Of a stretch of DNA of 64,000 bases, positions 1 to 14,300 are shown one piece after another. The stretch's first letter is position 1. Every line of letters starts with the position of its first letter. This DNA is from Meloidogyne chitwoodi. Its lineage: Eukaryota > Nematoda > Chromadorea > Rhabditida > Meloidogynidae. The stretch lies in NCBI GenBank assembly GCA_015183035.1, contig JACZZP010000004.1, positions 558,001 through 622,000 on the forward strand. The letters run 5' to 3'. A program made the position numbers and the translations under genes. Below the pieces are notes generated by a model that did not search any database, was not told the DNA's origin, and saw only the letters and a program-made list of their open reading frames with translations.

Positions 1-827
1 GACTAAAATAGTTACTAAAAAAGTGTCAAATAGTTGGTAAAAATGGAAAAAAGTCCAAAATAGTTGCAAAAATAGTTGCTAAAAATTTAATTTTTTGGCT
101 TATTTAACTAACGACAAAATGTCACTAAGGGAAAACAGACAAAACGTCAATGAGAAATTTTTTAAGATTTTCCATTCATATAATTTTCTGCCATGAACCA
201 TTTTTTACCTTTTTTCAATATTTAAGATATTTTTTGTCTGAAATTTAGCAAAAAATGCCAAAGTAGTTACTAAAATCCCTAAAAATCCCGAAATAGTTCA
301 AAATAGTTTAAAAGGCCAAAATAGGTAAAAATAGTTAAAATAGTTGCCAATAGTTGCGTTCAAATCAACAAATTATTGCTCAATTATACGTTTTTTGTGC
401 ATATCTCGACTTGTACATTCAGCAAAAAAAATAGTTAAAAAGCTAAAATCTGCAACCCTAATGATAAGGATTAGTGATAAGATCAGATTCGTAATCAGCG
501 CCCTCGATAACCCCTAAAAACACGTTTTTACTATGCCCAGATTGTTCAAGATTGCCATTTAAATATTTTAAACATTTTTATTTATTAACATATACCTATT
601 TATTATAATTTCAAATAAAATTTAAAAAATAAAGTAATACTTTTATTACCAAAATTTTCCCACAAAATTAATTAAAAATAAAATTTAAATTGTTTACAAT
701 TATTTTAATTATAGTTTGTATTTAATATAGTTAAAAAATCCCACAGACTAATATAAGTATATTTAATTTTAATTAAATGTTTTAAAATATTAAAAAAATT
801 AAATTAATTAATTAAATATTTAATTAA
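1..827. repeat. intergenic AT-rich DNA with AAATAGTT-type simple repeats
   Basis: No gene is seen. The first 470 bases are dominated by irregular reiterations of AAATAGTT and AAATAGTTGC with short spacers, a degenerate simple repeat. The remainder, up to the receptor start codon, is plain AT-rich DNA that should contain the receptor promoter. No convincing TATA or initiator element could be separated from the background composition. Confidence 0.5.
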
Positions 828-3800
828 ATGTCTAATTCAAATTTTTCTGAATGGGTTAAATTAGGAGGTCCTTCCTTAAATGTAAGTATATAATTAAATT
901 ATTAAAAAAATATAATTTTTTTAATTAAGCCAACTTATTTGTCATATAAAGATGCTGGTATTAATTCATTATTTGTAGTACCAGCTTTAATACGATCATT
1001 TATGGGAGTCTTAGCTATTTTACTAAATTTAAGTGTTTGTTATATAATAATTAAATATAGGTAAATTTATAGGCTCTATTTTAGGAAATACGTCCCATTA
1101 AAGTATGTACATATATGTATCAAAGAATAACTAAATACTATTATAAATTACTAATATAATTGTTTTATTCGTAGAATAACAATAAGGCTAGCGACAGCGC
1201 TTTATCACAAATGTAGATAGTAACAATGGTAGCGAAGGAAAGGTCCTCGGTCACTGGTCTTTGTGCTGATGACGGGGGACAGGGACTAGGCCAGGTCCTA
1301 GTATGTGCCCGCTTGACTAACTGTTAGACTGGCTTTTATACTATCATAAGCCTGACGGCTTATATAGTAACACTCCACCTTTACACATATCCAACAATAA
1401 TATTCTCCAAAAATTTAAAGAAAATAAATAAATATTTTATTCAACAAATAAATGATTTATTGGAAAAATAAAGAACGATTGTTTTTATGTGTATGCATAT
1501 CAGGGCTGGACGCAATTGCGGATTGCGCAAATTGCGCGTAATTTTGCAGTTGCGCATTGCGGATTGCGTTTGCGTAAAATTTTTTGAAAATTGCGTATTG
1601 CGCTTGCGGATTTTTATGAATTTTCGCAATTTTTGCGCAATTTTTATATTAAAATTAATTGAATTACATAATTGAAAGGGTGTAAAAAATTTTCACCTAT
1701 GTCAATAAAAAAGGTGAATTTTTGGCGCTAAAAAATCATTAAAATTTTTGCCTGCGGCGTAGTGATGCGTCGTAATCACGGTTACGGTTACGGAACCGTA
1801 AAAAATTACGGTTATTTTTTATTACGGTTACGGTCACGGACTACGGCATCAATTACGGCAAAACCGTAAAAAATTTACACCCCATAAAATGACATTTTTG
1901 AGAAAAAAAATTTTACTGGAAAAGACTTATTTATAATTAAATGTTTCCTTCTAGAATGAGTAATGGTTGAGTGGTTAGGGTGTTAGTCTAGTGTAAAATT
2001 TTAACTTTATTATAAAAATAAAAGTCCTATATTTTTGATTGTGTCGCTAAAAAAGGTGAATTTTTGGCAACTAATTTGGAATATTTTTTCAAATTTTTGC
2101 CTGCGGCGCTAAAAAAGTGTAATTTTCTGCAACAGAGGTTTAAAAATTTAAAAATTTTTCGCCTGCGGCTCTAAATGGAATTTTTTCCAATAGTGATGTA
2201 AAAAATTTTCACCAATGGCACTAAAAAGGGGGTATTTTTGGCAACAGGATTATAAAATTAAAAAAATTACGGTTCTTAGTTTACGGTAACGATTTACGGT
2301 AGTAAATTACGGTTACGGATTACGGTAAATTTCACTTACGACGCATCTCTACTGCGGCGCTAATACTACCCTAAAACCGAAATTTATGAAAATTAACCCG
2401 ACCCGACACTCGAGGTCAACCCTGCTCTGCACCAGCAACAAGTTCGGAAAGCGAACGTCTATTTCAACTGAGAGCCTTTTAGTTAACGATTTGCGTAAAA
2501 ATCTCTTGCCAAATAATCTCGAAATGTTGCTTACCCTTCACCATAATTTATTTTTATACAATTTTGACTATATTTTAAAATAAACTTGTTAAAAATTGTT
2601 TTGGTAGAAAAAAAAAGATTAATAAAAAATTGCGGATTGCATATTGCGGATTGCGCAAATTGCGTGTAATTTTGCAGTTGCGCATTGCGGATTGCGTTTG
2701 CGTAAAAAAAATTGAAATTGCGTATTGTGGATTGCGCAAAATTTTTTTGCGATTGCGTCCAGCCCTGATGCATATAGGTCCTACTTTTTGGGACGTATGG
2801 CCTAAGATAGAACTAATTTTTAAATATATATTTTTTAAATAATTAAAAAATTAATTTTTTTAGAAAAAAATATTTATCAATAAAAAGTAATATTTTTTTT
2901 GAAATTTTAACACAATCTGGACAATTTATTACGTTAGCAATTTCTGTATGTGGAAAAAATTTAATTCCATTTGGAAACATTGTTATTTATCAAATATATC
3001 CAGTTCTTGGTTTTTATTCAACAATTTTTATGTTTACATCTCTTAGCTTTGATAGACTTTTGGCAGTGGCATTTCCAATTTTGTAATAAAAATAATTATT
3101 TTAATTAAAGCTTAAACTAATATAAAACTTGAAAATAAAAATAAAAGAAAATTAAAATTTTCTTTTAATAAATAAATACATAAGTAGATGCTTTCCCAAC
3201 CCATCGGGGGCCACTTTATGTTGAGAATTTTTTAGTTGCCAAAAATTCAAATTCGCTGAAACCAAAAAAACTGAAAAAATCGATCGAACCAAGCTAGTAA
3301 TATTAATTTCAAACATCTCATTTAATTTAGCTATAAAACAATAAATCGTCGTCGACATATTTTTGTACATTTTATTTTAATTATTTTACTAAATTGTTAT
3401 TTAATATTTATATCTATAAAAGCTTTTAATGATTTTTATGATTGGCCAGTAAATGGAACTATTAGAGATTTTATTTCTATAATTAGCTTAGAAAATAATT
3501 TATTGAATTCAATTCCTTTTATGTTTACACCTCCAATAATTTTATATTTTTTAATTGGATTAATATTATTTATTAAAAAAGGTTTATATTATTAAAAAAT
3601 AATTATATTTATTTATTTTTATAAAAATATATATTTTTTTATAGTTGCGAATGATGAAATGATGAAGAAAATATATAGATCATTATTTTTAATTATTTCT
3701 ATAAATATTGGAGGATATTTCTTGACATTATTAGTTGTTATATATATTTTAAAACCTTTAATAGGAAATGAAAGTTCTTTTAGTTCCACAATTATTTATA

Positions 3801-4039
3801 ATATACCTACAATTTCTTCTGCTATTGCTAGTGCTTCTAATGCACCAATACTTTTTATAAATAGGTAATTAAAATAAAAAATATTTTAAATTTATTTTTC
3901 TTTAAGTAATGATTATAAAAATGCTTATAAAAAAGAATTTAAATTAATTAAACAAAAAATATTTAAATTTTTTGGAATTAAACAACAAATAATTATTAAA
4001 ACAATTGTAGTTTTACCTCAAAACAATAATAATACTTAA
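828..4039 (+). CDS. seven-transmembrane chemoreceptor (srsx-like GPCR), six exons
   Basis: Predicted nematode serpentine receptor of about 335 residues, acting in the plasma membrane, probably of sensory cells. Exons by eye: 828-881, 930-1060, 2864-3082, 3331-3581, 3645-3864, 3907-4039. All junctions are GT..AG and in phase, and the summed length (1,008 nt) is a multiple of three. Several hydrophobic segments fit TM helices. Exon 3 ends with SFDRLLAVAFPI, matching the end of TM3 where rhodopsin-like receptors have DRY and srsx receptors have a DR.lAV..P variant. Exon 4 opens with a basic intracellular loop (INRRRH). The start is the first ATG, followed by an Asn-rich extracellular N-terminus (MSNSNFSEW). 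Intron 2 is enlarged to 1.8 kb by nested transposons. Family assignment to srsx is by motif only; another nematode GPCR class is possible. Confidence 0.8.
1501..2767. mobile_element. decayed hAT-family DNA transposon in the receptor intron
   Basis: Terminal inverted repeats CAGGGCTGGACGCAA and TTGCGTCCAGCCCTG are flanked by a perfect 8-bp duplication ATGCATAT (1493-1500 and 2768-2775), the hAT signature. Subterminal GCGGATTGCG/GCGCAATTGC-type repeats are arranged in both arms. Around 2420-2560 a broken reading frame resembles the C-terminal hAT dimerisation region: a segment reading ATSSESERLF, then after a frame change a segment around RKNLLPNNLEMLLTLHHN. It is therefore a dead remnant of an autonomous copy. 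Another element is nested inside it. Confidence 0.85.
1760..2351. mobile_element. hAT-type MITE nested in the older hAT element
   Basis: A 592-bp element with inverted ends (TAGTGATGCGTCGTAA on the left, the complement of TAGAGATGCGTCGTAA on the right). It is flanked by a perfect 8-bp duplication CTGCGGCG (1752-1759 and 2352-2359). The interior holds many TTACGGTTACGG-type subterminal repeats in both orientations and no coding capacity. It is younger than the surrounding element because it interrupts it. Confidence 0.85.
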
Positions 4040-4273
4040 AATTAAATTTAAAAAGAATTGAAAATATTTTATTATTTGTACATATATGTATATATTTTTT
4101 AACTGAAAATACCGTATTTCTTCGAATAATTACCATAGTTAATTATTTTTTCAAACCATTTTTGTGATTTAACAATATGAAGATTTGGCATTATAAATTT
4201 GACAATTTAATTCTCTGTCAGCCATTTTTTGCATTCTTTTTTTCTTTTTTTATTCTTTATGTTATGTATAAAG

Positions 4274-4433
4274 TAGAGTTATTCATATGCGTTTTTCTGG
4301 TAACGGTAAATTCGGTAATTTACCGTTATCGAAAAATTCCGATTTTTTGAAAATCAACCGGTACGGTAATTCGGTAATTTTACCGCGGTAATACCAAAAT
4401 TACCGCGGTATTACCTTACCGTGAATAACTCTA
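4274..4433. mobile_element. 160-bp hAT-type MITE
   Basis: Inverted ends TAGAGTTATTCA and TGAATAACTCTA lie between perfect 8-bp duplications GTATAAAG (4266-4273 and 4434-4441). The interior consists of GGTAATTCGGTAATTTACCG and its complement, so the whole element is close to a palindrome. It lies between the receptor gene and the convergent minus-strand gene. Confidence 0.8.
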
Positions 4434-4510
4434 GTATAAAGCTGCAATTTTATTTCTTAACTATTTTTTCATTTAATATTTAATTTTTGTTCTTTCCTTT
4501 AATTATATTT

Positions 4511-4790
4511 TAGAAAACTTTTGTTCTGGGATATTTTTTTATAAGAAATATCGTCAGATGATGAGATAATTAAATTGCAAGGGGAGTCACAAATTGTTAA
4601 CAAAAACAAATAATATAAAAGCCATGAAACTTCAGTGAAACTTTGAGCAATTGAACCCGGCGACAGACATAAATTTAATTCATCTGGAAATCCCGAGACA
4701 CCATCTTTGGGATTAATATCAATGCAACATTCATTATTTCGTAATAAAATGATATAATAAATAAAATAATAAGCTTATAATTTTTTATAA
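4511..4790 (-). CDS. possible orphan exon, about 80-90 codons
   Basis: A reading frame open on the minus strand with locally higher GC and a protein-like composition, including CIDINPKDGVSGF and a hydrophobic stretch WLLYYLFLLTICD. A possible acceptor (ATAAG) lies near its upstream end and a TAA closes it at about 4511. No start codon or partner exon was found and the product is not recognised. It may be a gene fragment or chance. Confidence 0.25.
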
Positions 4791-5039
4791 AAAAATTGGA
4801 TTTTTGAAATAATCCCAACTCCTAATTTTGGTAAAAATAAAGGTAGGATTAGTTACGAGAACGAGAAAATTAAATATAATAAAAACTGATTAAAAATTAT
4901 TTAACAAATTATTTTATATTTATCCAGCTGAAGTATTATTTAAAAAAGTTATTTTTGGTTTAATTTTTCTTAAAAAATTTAAAATTATTTGTTTAAATAA
5001 TTTAAATAATTATTCTAAAATTATAACTAATTTCTCTTC

Positions 5040-5190
5040 TATTTCAGAATATTTAATAAAAAATACATTCAGAATATTTAAAAAATACATTTCAGAATAT
5101 TTAAAATATACATTTCAGAAGATAAAAATACATATCAGAATATTTAAAAAATACATATTAGTTATATTTAAAGAATACATATCAGAATAA
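5040..5190. repeat. degenerate copies of the TTTCAGAATATTT minisatellite
   Basis: Five or six diverged units reading ATACATTTCAGAATATTTAAA are related to the large array at 7357-10590, lying just downstream of the stop codon of the poly(A) polymerase-like gene. They look like relics of an older or seeded array. Confidence 0.6.
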
Positions 5191-5333
5191 ATATTTTCCA
5201 AAAAATAGTAATTTTTATTATTTTTATAAAATAATCTCAAAAATATATAAATAATCAACTAACAAATAAGAGAGTTTAACTTAAATATATCTTTTAATAA
5301 GCCTATATATCATTTCATAATAAGCATTAAACT

Positions 5334-8300
5334 TCAATTATTTTCATCAAATCCCCTAAAAATATATAAATTTAATAAATTATTAAAAATTAAAACAAAC
5401 CAATTTTTTAATTCTATTTTTGTTAAATAAAATAATTTAAATTTAATTTCATTTTTATTTTTTATAAAATTAGGTAATTTATAACCATTAATTATATTTT
5501 CACTTAAAATATTAAATCTTTTTTCCAAATCAGATTTATTTAATTCTCCAGATATAGACATTCCAATAAGTCTATATTCACAATAAGAATCATTACTTAA
5601 AATTTAAAAATAAATTGTAAAAACTTATATATTTTATAGATTTTTATTTTTGTTCATTGAAAATTCTGGTTTCAAGTTTATTTAAATTTCTGATTTTTTG
5701 TTTTAAGTTTAAATCAGAATTTTTTCAAAATTCTGATTTTAATTTTTTTATTATATTAAAAAAACCCTATTAATTTTTCTGCTTCTCCTTTACAAAAACC
5801 TTCTTTATTTAAATTAGAAATATGACAATATTCAATTTTATTAAATTCATTTATTTCTTCAATTGTCCAAATTAAATGTAATTTTAATTTTGTTAAAGAA
5901 TAACCACAAAAATGTTCATTTCCAATTTTAGTAGCACAAACAGCCACAATAAAATGTTCATACTAAAATTGATTATTTTTATTATTTTTTTAGAGTAAGG
6001 TAGGGAATTTATTGAAAATTTTTTTAATTAATTTATTTTATTATTTTATAATTATTTTACCTTTTCAGTAAATTTAACTCCTTTAATCCATCTTTCCCAT
6101 GCTTTTGTAATTGCTCCTTGTTTGAGACCAACACTATAAACATCCCTTAACATTTTAAAACCTAAAAAAGAATTTTTTTTTGAATTTAAAATATTAAAAA
6201 AATAAAATAAAACCTTCAAATAAAGTTTCCATAATAATTTTATGTGTTGAATAATTAACATTAAATGCTGCTGATTGTTCAGGATATATTGGTGTTATAA
6301 TAGGCATAATTAATTTTGAATGATTTAAAAGTCTTTTACTTGTTTTTTCATTTCTTAAATTTCCAAATAAATCAATCATTGGTTTTATATTATTTTCACG
6401 GGCATAAAGTTCTTTTTCTATTGTCCAACTGAAAATATCTTTTGATTTTTCTGAATTTTCCAAACGAACAGGTTTAGACCAATTCCTAAAAATGATTAAA
6501 TTTTATTATCAATAAATTTAATTTTTCAAGAGCTTCCTAATGACACTAAATTTATTGGTGTAGGCAATTTATAACTTATATTATTTGAGAGCCATATATT
6601 ATCAACAAGTTATTTTGTTAATTTTGTTTTTTTAATATTTACCATGTTAAAAATGTCAAAAAAAATCTTTCAATTAATCCAATAGTAGAAGAATTAGGGT
6701 AGAGAATATAAACTTTAGCTAATAATATTGTTAAAGCAGCACCATTAAAAAATCCATTAATATTACCATAAATTGAATTATCTAAAAAATAATTTAGTAA
6801 ATTAAAAAATAAACATACTTTTAGCCCAAACTTTAATAGCAATTAAAGCATTACAAAATATAATTGGAATTTTATTATTTACATTTATTTGATTATTTAC
6901 TAATAAATTAATTAAATATTTATTTGAACTATATCCTGATATTGGTTGTAATTTTGTTAAAACATTATTTTTATTACTAGACAAAACATATTTTAACCAA
7001 TCTTCTTGAGAATTTTCTTCTAATAAATTATTATTATTTGTTGGCCAATCAGGTAAACTAACAAAAGTAATATCTATATCTATACCAAATATTTTAAATT
7101 CTATTAATTTTATCCATGCTTCAGTGATGCGTTTAAGGTCAGTGACTCTTCTATCCTAAATTTTAATATTAATGTTTAAAATTAATTTAAATTTTAAGAT
7201 TTAAACAAGCTTTTGTTAAAAGCAAAGAGAAACTTGAGAATTTTGGAAAAGTCAAAAATAAAAAATTTTTTATTGGTAAATAATGTAAAATATATCGTTA
7301 AAATCATATTTAAGGAATATTATTTATTTTCAGAAGCTGTTGAGGGACGTTATTTTTAAATTTTATGCGAAAATACATTTCAGAATATTTTTATATTTTT
7401 CAGAATTTATGCGGAAAATACATTTCAGAATATTTTTATATTTTTCAGAATTTATGCGAAAATACATTTCAGAATATTTTTCAGAATTTATGCGAAAATA
7501 CATTTCAGAATATTTTTCAGAATTTATGCGAAAATACATTTCAGAATATTTTTCAGAATTTATGCGGAAAATACATTTCAGAATATTTTTATATTTTTCA
7601 GAATTTATGCGAAAATACATTTCAGAATATTTTTCAGAATTTATGCGAAAATACATTTCAGAATATTTTTCAGAATTTATGCGGAAAATACATTTCAGAA
7701 TATTTTTATATTTTTCAGAATTTATGCGGAAAATACATTTCAGAATATTTTTATATTTTTCAGAATTTATGCGAAAATACATTTCAGAATATTTTTCAGA
7801 TTTATGCGAAAATACATTTCAGAATATTTTTCAGAATTTATGCGGAAAATACATTTCAGAATATTTTTATATTTTTCAGAATTTATGCGGAAAATACATT
7901 TCAGAATATTTTTATATTTTTCAGAATTTATGCGAAAATACATTTCAGAATATTTTTCAGATTTATGCGAAAATACATTTCAGAATATTTTTCAGAATTT
8001 ATGCGGAAAATACATTTCAGAATATTTTTATATTTTTCAGAATTTATGCGGAAAATACATTTCAGAATATTTTTATATTTTTCAGAATTTATGCGAAAAT
8101 ACATTTCAGAATATTTTTATATTTTTCAGAATTTATGCGAAAATACATTTCAGAATATTTTTATATTTTTCAGAATTTATGCGGAAAATACATTTCAGAA
8201 TATTTTTATATTTTTCTGAATTTATGCGAAAATACATTTCAGAATATTTTTATATTTTTCAGAATTTATGCGGAAAATACATTTCAGAATATTTTTATAT

Positions 8301-11300
8301 TTTTCAGAATTTATGCGGAAAATACATTTCAGAATATTTTTATATTTTTCAGAATTTATGCGAAAATACATTTCAGAATATTTTTATATTTTTCAGAATT
8401 TATGCGAAAATACATTTCAGAATATTTTTCAGAATTTATGCGGAAAATACATTTCAGAATATTTTTATATTTTTCAGAATTTATGCGAAAATACATTTCA
8501 GAATATTTTTATATTTTTCTGAATTTATGCGAAAATACATTTCAGAATATTTTTATATTTTTCAGAATTTATGCGAAAATACATTTCAGAATATTTTTAT
8601 ATTTTTCAGAATTTATGCGGAAAATACATTTCAGAATATTTTTATATTTTTCTGAATTTATGCGAAAATACATTTCAGAATATTTTTATATTTTTCAGAA
8701 TTTATGCGGAAAATACATTTCAGAATATTTTTATATTTTTCTGAATTTATGCGAAAATACATTTCAGAATATTTTTATATTTTTCAGAATTTATGCGGAA
8801 AATACATTTCAGAATATTTTTATATTTTTCAGAATTTATGCGGAAAATACATTTCAGAATATTTTTATATTTTTCAGAATTTATGCGAAAATACATTTCA
8901 GAATATTTTTATATTTTTCAGAATTTATGCGAAAATACATTTCAGAATATTTTTCAGAATTTATGCGGAAAATACATTTCAGAATATTTTTATATTTTTC
9001 AGAATTTATGCGAAAATACATTTCAGAATATTTTTATATTTTTCAGAATTTATGCGAAAATACATTTCAGAATATTTTTATATTTTTCAGAATTTATGCG
9101 GAAAATACATTTCAGAATATTTTTATATTTTTCTGAATTTATGCGAAAATACATTTCAGAATATTTTTATATTTTTCAGAATTTATGCGGAAAATACATT
9201 TCAGAATATTTTTATATTTTTCAGAATTTATGCGGAAAATACATTTCAGAATATTTTTATATTTTTCAGAATTTATGCGAAAATACATTTCAGAATATTT
9301 TTATATTTTTCAGAATTTATGCGAAAATACATTTCAGAATATTTTTCAGAATTTATGCGGAAAATACATTTCAGAATATTTTTATATTTTTCAGAATTTA
9401 TGCGAAAATACATTTCAGAATATTTTTATATTTTTCTGAATTTATGCGAAAATACATTTCAGAATATTTTTATATTTTTCAGAATTTATGCGAAAATACA
9501 TTTCAGAATATTTTTCAGAATTTATGCGGAAAATACATTTCAGAATATTTTTATATTTTTCAGAATTTATGCGGAAAATACATTTCAGAATATTTTTATA
9601 TTTTTCAGAATTTATGCGAAAATACATTTCAGAATATTTTTATATTTTTCAGAATTTATGCGAAAATACATTTCAGAATATTTTTATATTTTTCTGAATT
9701 TATGCGAAAATACATTTCAGAATATTTTTATATTTTTCAGAATTTATGCGGAAAATACATTTCAGAATATTTTTATATTTTTCAGAATTTATGCGGAAAA
9801 TACATTTCAGAATATTTTTATATTTTTCAGAATTTATGCGGAAAATACATTTCAGAATATTTTTATATTTTTCAGAATTTATGCGAAAATACATTTCAGA
9901 ATATTTTTCAGAATTTATGCGGAAAATACATTTCAGAATATTTTTATATTTTTCAGAATTTATGCGAAAATACATTTCAGAATATTTTTATATTTTTCAG
10001 AATTTATGCGGAAAATACATTTCAGAATATTTTTCAGAATTTATGCGGAAAATACATTTCAGAATATTTTTATATTTTTCAGAATTTATGCGGAAAATAC
10101 ATTTCAGAATATTTTTATATTTTTCAGAATTTATGCGAAAATACATTTCAGAATATTTTTCAGAATTTATGCGGAAAATACATTTCAGAATATTTTTATA
10201 TTTTTCAGAATTTATGCGGAAAATACATTTCAGAATATTTTTATATTTTTCAGAATTTATGCGGAAAATACATTTCAGAATATTTTTATATTTTTCAGAA
10301 TTTATGCGAAAATACATTTCAGAATATTTTTCAGAATTTATGCGGAAAATACATTTCAGAATATTTTTATATTTTTCAGAATTTATGCGAAAATACATTT
10401 CAGAATATTTTTATATTTTTCAGAATTTATGCGGAAAATACATTTCAGAATATTTTTCAGAATTTATGCGGAAAATACATTTCAGAATATTTTTATATTT
10501 TTCAGAATTTATGCGAAAATACATTTCAGAATATTTTTATATTTTTCAGAATTATTGAGAAAAATACATTTCAGAATATTTTTATATTAAGCATTAATAA
10601 AAATTAAGACAATCAAATTCTTAAAAATATAAAAATTAAAAATACCCGACAGAGAAAACAGAATAATGACTGATCAGAACATTTATCTTTATTTTCAATT
10701 TGACAATTAATACTTTCATTACCAAATACTTGTTCATATCTTTTTTCTTTAATATTTACTTTAATTTTTTCTTCTTTAATTTCTTGTTTTGAACAAATTA
10801 ATGAAGCAAATAATTGATTATCAAAAATTCCTTCATTTTTTGTTGTTTCTTCACATTTTGAAAAATTTTGAATAAAATTTTCAAATAAAAATTTACAATT
10901 ATTTATTTCTTCTAATTTTTTATTTTTATTTGTTTCAATTTCTTCATTTTCGTCTAAAACGATTATTGCATCAATATCAGAATTTATAGTATTAATTCCT
11001 AACATAACAGAACCACTTATTAACAATTTACTTTTAATACATCTAATTGTTTGTGTCCATCTTGAAAAATGTTTTTTTAATACTTTTACTGCTTTTTCTG
11101 CTATTTCTGAATCTCTTGAATGGCCATCAACAATATGAATTAACTTAACTTATTAATTTTTTTTTTGAACTTTTGGTAGGTAAGAAAAAAAAGAAATTAA
11201 AAAAATTACTGACAGAATTTCAATTTTTTCCCTTTTTTAATAAATTATATTTTTACAAAATTTCTTAATTTTAAATTTAATATATTTATTTATACCTTAG

Positions 11301-14300
11301 ATGAAAGAGCATCTTTTTCAAAATTAATTTCTTGAAAATATTCTGGATTTAAATATGTTATAGATCCGTATTCTTCTGATAAATTTTGTGTATCTAAATT
11401 AAAAAATATTTAAATAATTAAATTTAAAAATTCATATTTTTACCTAAATTTCTTTGTTTTTTATATTTTTCCCAAAGAATAAAATTTTCATTAATATTCT
11501 CTTCTTTTTCCTCAGAAGAAAATAAAATTTTTATAATTTTAATTTTTTTATTTTCTTCAATATTTTTCCATTCTTCAAAATTAATAAATAAACATAAATT
11601 TTTTAAATGTAAATTATTTTTAATTTTTAAAATGATATCTTTTTTATTTTTCGTTAGTAAATGTCTTCCATCTATTATTCCTTTCATTATATAATTAATT
11701 TCTTTTAAAAATTCAAATAATTTTTCTTCAAATAAAATAAATGTTTGTTTATTTTTTAAATAATTATTTTTTATTTCTTCTTCATTATTTATTAATTTTG
11801 ACCATTTTTCTTTTAAACGTTCAAGTATTCGATTGTTTTTATGATTTAATTCATCTTCTTTATTATTATTTTCATTTTTAGGAAAGAAAATATTTGATAA
11901 ACGAGGATGATATTTTTTTAAATAATTTATTGCCTATAAATTTAAAATTAAAATTGGTTATTTTTCCCTTTTTTTAAATTAACTAGAAAAACTTAAAACA
12001 ACCTAAACAATAAAAAAATTAATAATTACAAACATTTCCAAATAAAAAACAACAAAAACACATAAACATAAACGAACTTGAATGATTAGTCCAAGCATTT
12101 CTTTAAACAAAAACACCAAACATTATTATAACAAAAACAATTGTGTAAAACATTATAAAAAATCAAAAACTTTACTAACATATAAGAATAAACTACAAAA
12201 ACATCTACAAACAAAACAATACAAATAGAACTGTATGTCAAAAAACATTATTAAGTTTGAGTCGAGTTTTAAGTTCAGCTTTATTATCGTTTTAAGTTAA
12301 AGATAAAGTCAAGTTTTATATTTACGCATAGGTCAAGTTTCAAGTTCAAGCTTATGATTAAAGTGTAATCGATTAAAACTCAAGCATGAACTAAATAAGT
12401 CCAATTATATTTTTATTTAAAAATTCTCAATGAACAAAACAAAAGTGTAAAACATAGTAAAAATAATTACCTACCTTAAATCTTTCATTAATTTCATTAA
12501 TACAGGCAGCAACATTTAATAAAAATAATTTTTCATATTTTGGATTTTCAATAAAATCATTATATACTTTGACAAGTTTATCATTATTTTCATCATTAGC
12601 AAAATCATTACCAAAATTCCATTTTGATAGTAAAATTTTATCAAAAATTATTAAATTATTTTCTACATTAATATTTTTAATTTTTCGTTTATTTTTATTA
12701 TTTTCTAATTTATTTATTATTTTTGTATTTTCTTCAATTATTTCTTGTTTTTGATTATTTTTTTCTGAATTTCTATTTTTTTTATTTTTCCTTTTCTTTT
12801 TAGTAGTTGGATTTTCTTGACTAAAATTTATTTTTATTATTATTTTTTATTTTATTTTTGTTATATTTTTAGAATTTTCAATGTTAGAATATAAATAATT
12901 ATATTTTGTTTTTTAATTATTTTTATGTGTTTTTTTTAAAAATTAAATTTTGTAGCAAATTTTTTAATTTTTGTTTCTAGCATCTATAACACTGTTTGGT
13001 GTATAACGGATCTGACAGGATTTTTTTAAAGATTTTGGTCCTAAATTCAGCAGCTTTTTTTTATCTAAACATTATTTGCGGACCGAATTTAATTCTGAAA
13101 AATTCGTCAAATTCTTATGTGTTCGATTTAAAAATCAGAATCCGGAAAATCAAGTTTACAAGTTTTATTTTCTCATTAAGGTTTTGTTTTTTATTAAAAT
13201 AAAAAAAGAAAGACCTTTTTTCTCCGCTATCTGAATCTTTGCTTTTAATTAAATTTAATTGTTTTTCCAAACGTTTATCCCATTTTTTAATTTCTTTTTC
13301 TGAAGTTTTATTTTTTGAATGTTTTTCTATGTCTCCAAAAATTATATTAAAATGTTTTTCTTCAATAAACATTGCTAAATTATTTTTAAACTCAACAGGA
13401 TTGATTTTATAATCTAAATAAATTTAAAAATAAAAAAAGTCTAATCAAGATATTATTAATAATATTTTTTACTCACAATTTCCTTCAAATTAATTCTAAT
13501 AATAATTTTATAGAACTTGTAATATTTTTTAAGTAGACACATGATTTATTCGCAAAAAATATTTTACAATTAATTAATTATTAAAACATTTTCTAATGTT
13601 TTAATAATTTTATTTTTATATTTTTGCGAATAAATGGGGTGGCTAAATTAGACCACAGTTAAATATTAATTTTTGAAAACCCTTCACAAATCTACTAGGT
13701 AAACATACTATTTTTCATTTCTTCACAAAAATATTCATTTTTTATTATTAATTCTTTTATTTCTTGTAAATGTCTTTCCTTTAGCCATTCTTTTAGTATA
13801 TCTATATCACTATTTTCATTAAATATTTTATTTATTTCATTTTCATTGTTTTTGTTAGTTTTTTGCAATTCTTTTTCCTTAAAGTTTATTTTTTTTATTA
13901 TTTTTAATTTTTTTTTTGTAATTTTCCGTTTCACCTATTTGAGTCTCTAAATTTATACTTCAAAAATAAAATAGGTAATAATATTAGATTAAGGTATAAT
14001 TCAATGGAATCCTCCTTTCGAATATACTCATTTTACTAGATGTACTTATTCAATATTTTTATTCAAATAATTTTTATATATTCAATTTTTCACCCCTTAG
14101 ATGTGCTTACTCCCCCCTAGGTATGTTTCTTAGATTTTCAAGAACCTGTACATATTGACTCATAAGCATTTTTCACATATAGAGTGTAATATAATTCGAC
14201 TAACTCAAAGAGTCTCTCAGTTATTTAATTGGAGGTTTCGATCTTAGGCTTTGTATTAAAAAATTTTTGAGACTCAAATGGTTGGACTTAAAATTATCAA

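Noticed and set aside
1171..1380. GC-richer block in the receptor intron as a possible structural RNA or SINE
   Set aside because: No polymerase III boxes, convincing fold or duplication could be made out. It is left as unexplained intronic sequence.
3152..3370. Minus-strand frame opposite the receptor intron
   Set aside because: It is antisense to an exon and intron of the in-phase receptor chain, and its last part is the complement of coding sequence.
7340..10607. Long open frames through the 36-45-bp minisatellite
   Set aside because: Same reason: three frames and both strands are open, and the array lies in an intron between clear poly(A) polymerase exons.
13695..13934. A separate small gene starting at 13934
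   Set aside because: The apparent first codon is GTG directly after an AG acceptor, and the frame is in phase with exons on either side, so it is an internal exon of the long gene.
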